From contig JALETB010000012.1 in the NCBI GenBank assembly GCA_022781715.1, positions 1 through 33,066 on the forward strand: 33,066 bases of DNA, written 5' to 3'. Positions 32,734 through 33,066 of the stretch are shown one piece after another (positions within the stretch are counted from its first letter, which is position 1; the number at the start of each line of letters is the position of its first letter). A program made the translations under genes and the position numbers. The notes beneath the pieces are model-generated. The model did not search any database, was not told where the DNA came from, and worked only from the letters and a program-made list of their open reading frames with translations. The stretch is from Clostridiales bacterium (GTDB lineage: Bacteria > Bacillota > Clostridia > Christensenellales > Borkfalkiaceae).

Positions 32734-32830
32734 TAGGGATTACATTTGTCATCACCAAGTTTTAAATGTCGGATCCTGCGATGATTTCTGTTCGTCGCAG
32801 GATTTTAAAAAAAGTGAAAATCAAATGTAA
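32734..32830. repeat. Diverged copy of the palindromic repeat after lgt
   Basis: ATTACATTTGTCATCAC matches the repeat unit at 917 and 3164 in 14 of 17 bases (18 of 23 over the whole unit). An inverted partner, GTGAAAATCAAATGTAA (32814-32830), pairs with it except for a small bulge. A terminator hairpin lies between the arms. As at 917, the unit begins at the stop region of the preceding gene. Confidence 0.5.
32773..32806 (+). terminator. Terminator hairpin after lgt
   Basis: ATCCTGCGATGA and TCGTCGCAGGAT pair over about 12 bp with one G-T pair around a 7-base loop, followed by TTTT. Flanking TTTTAAA and TTTAAAA can extend the stem. Confidence 0.82.
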
Positions 32831-32835
32831 AATGC

Positions 32836-32864
32836 TTGCTAAAAAAAAATAAATGTTGTATAAT
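32836..32864 (+). promoter_or_regulatory. Sigma-A promoter of the tRNA gene
   Basis: TTGCTA (32836-32841), 17 bases, TATAAT (32859-32864). It lies 20 bases before the mature tRNA end. Confidence 0.85.
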
Positions 32865-32884
32865 ATCAAACGTTGCGAATATAG

Positions 32885-32961
32885 CGAGGTGTAGCGCAGT
32901 TTGGTAGCGCGCTTGGTTCGGGACCAAGAGGTCGTGGGTTCAAGTCCCGTCACCTCGACCA
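32885..32961 (+). tRNA. tRNA-Pro, anticodon CGG
   Basis: The 77-base cloverleaf has acceptor arms CGAGGTG / CACCTCG and discriminator A with encoded CCA. The C1-G72 pair with A73 is typical of bacterial tRNA-Pro. The anticodon stem CTTGG / CCAAG holds the loop TTCGGGA, giving anticodon CGG, which reads CCG. The T arm is GTGGGTTCAAGTCCCGT. It has its own promoter and terminator. Confidence 0.97.
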
Positions 32962-32968
32962 ACGGATT

Positions 32969-33013
32969 GACCGCCCGCTTTTGCAAAAAAATGCAAAGGC
33001 GGGCGGTCGTTTT
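32969..33013 (+). terminator. Strong terminator after tRNA-Pro
   Basis: GACCGCCCGC and GCGGGCGGTC form a 10-bp GC-rich stem, with TTGCA/TGCAA pairing further inside around an A-rich loop. A CGTTTTATTTTT tail follows. Confidence 0.93.
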
Positions 33014-33030
33014 ATTTTTCCATATCACCT

Positions 33031-33065
33031 TTTCTCAAAGTCTTTCTACGAAATCCTTTGAGAAA
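33031..33065. repeat. Inverted repeat at the right edge
   Basis: TTTCTCAAAG (33031-33040) and CTTTGAGAAA (33056-33065) are perfect reverse complements around a 15-base loop. It lies directly after the tRNA terminator and is cut off by the window end, so its role (minus-strand terminator, operator or repeat) cannot be decided. Confidence 0.5.
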
Positions 33066-33066
33066 T

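Noticed and set aside
32762..33028. 88-aa minus-strand ORF containing VEVTGLEPTTSWSRTKRATKLRYTS
   Set aside because: It is the antisense translation of the tRNA-Pro gene, a well-known false protein in databases.

Overview
The window looks like chromosomal backbone from an endospore-forming member of the Clostridia, moderately low in GC. The clues are spoVAD, spoVAE, yunB, a ytfJ/gerW-type gene with a DUF2953-like neighbour and a DacF-like carboxypeptidase, together with firmicute-style mutS2, scpA-scpB, lexA and the order miaB-mutS-mutL-miaA. The species cannot be named from sequence alone. No phage genes, transposases or CRISPR arrays are visible, and no gap between genes exceeds 300 bases.

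Layout, left to right. (1) 2-919: the EAL half of a c-di-GMP enzyme, cut by the window edge and closed by a terminator. (2) 1016-3091: sporulation genes spoVAD, spoVAE and yunB; spoVAC is not where it is usually found. (3) 3164-7820: a repeat-flanked leader, then a U32 (RlhA-like) protein and MutS2, overlapping by ATGA. (4) 7821-10734: a small membrane protein, a cysteine desulfurase and ThiI, an operon for sulfur transfer to tRNA. (5) 10779-12992 (minus): a class A penicillin-binding protein, divergent from miaB. (6) 13064-19879: miaB-mutS-mutL-miaA, combining mismatch repair with ms2i6A tRNA modification. (7) 19942-21539 (minus): lexA followed by an exonuclease/BRCT gene, with a probable LexA box on the promoter. 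(8) 21661-24283: an 8-cysteine miniprotein, an M50 protease-like membrane protein, scpA and scpB. (9) 24377-26331: DUF2953-like, ytfJ/gerW-like and a D-Ala-D-Ala carboxypeptidase behind a possible forespore promoter. (10) 26399-27857: rluB and an unknown coiled-coil gene. (11) 27958-28665: an S51 peptidase. (12) 28793-32732: response regulator, histidine kinase, polytopic membrane protein and an atypical Lgt. (13) 32885-32961: tRNA-Pro(CGG) and a terminator.

Two signals that the genes do not explain stand out. First, at least four monocistronic or operon-leading genes (miaB, the 8-Cys gene, the M50 gene and the S51 gene) have a good sigma-A promoter with exactly 17 bases of spacer whose predicted +1 falls on or within 2 bases of the ATG, with no Shine-Dalgarno sequence. 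Up to four more starts fit the same pattern less cleanly. This suggests systematic leaderless transcription. Genes inside operons, and lexA and the response regulator, carry normal Shine-Dalgarno sequences, so two initiation modes appear to coexist. Second, a 23-base repeat occurs as exact direct copies at 917-939 and 3164-3186, flanking the sporulation segment. It has an inverted copy over the U32 ribosome-binding site and start codon, and a diverged, also palindromic relative after lgt.

Many of the genes share a theme of RNA modification and DNA repair: ThiI with its desulfurase, MiaA, MiaB, RluB and the U32 protein on one side, and MutS, MutL, MutS2, LexA and the exonuclease on the other.
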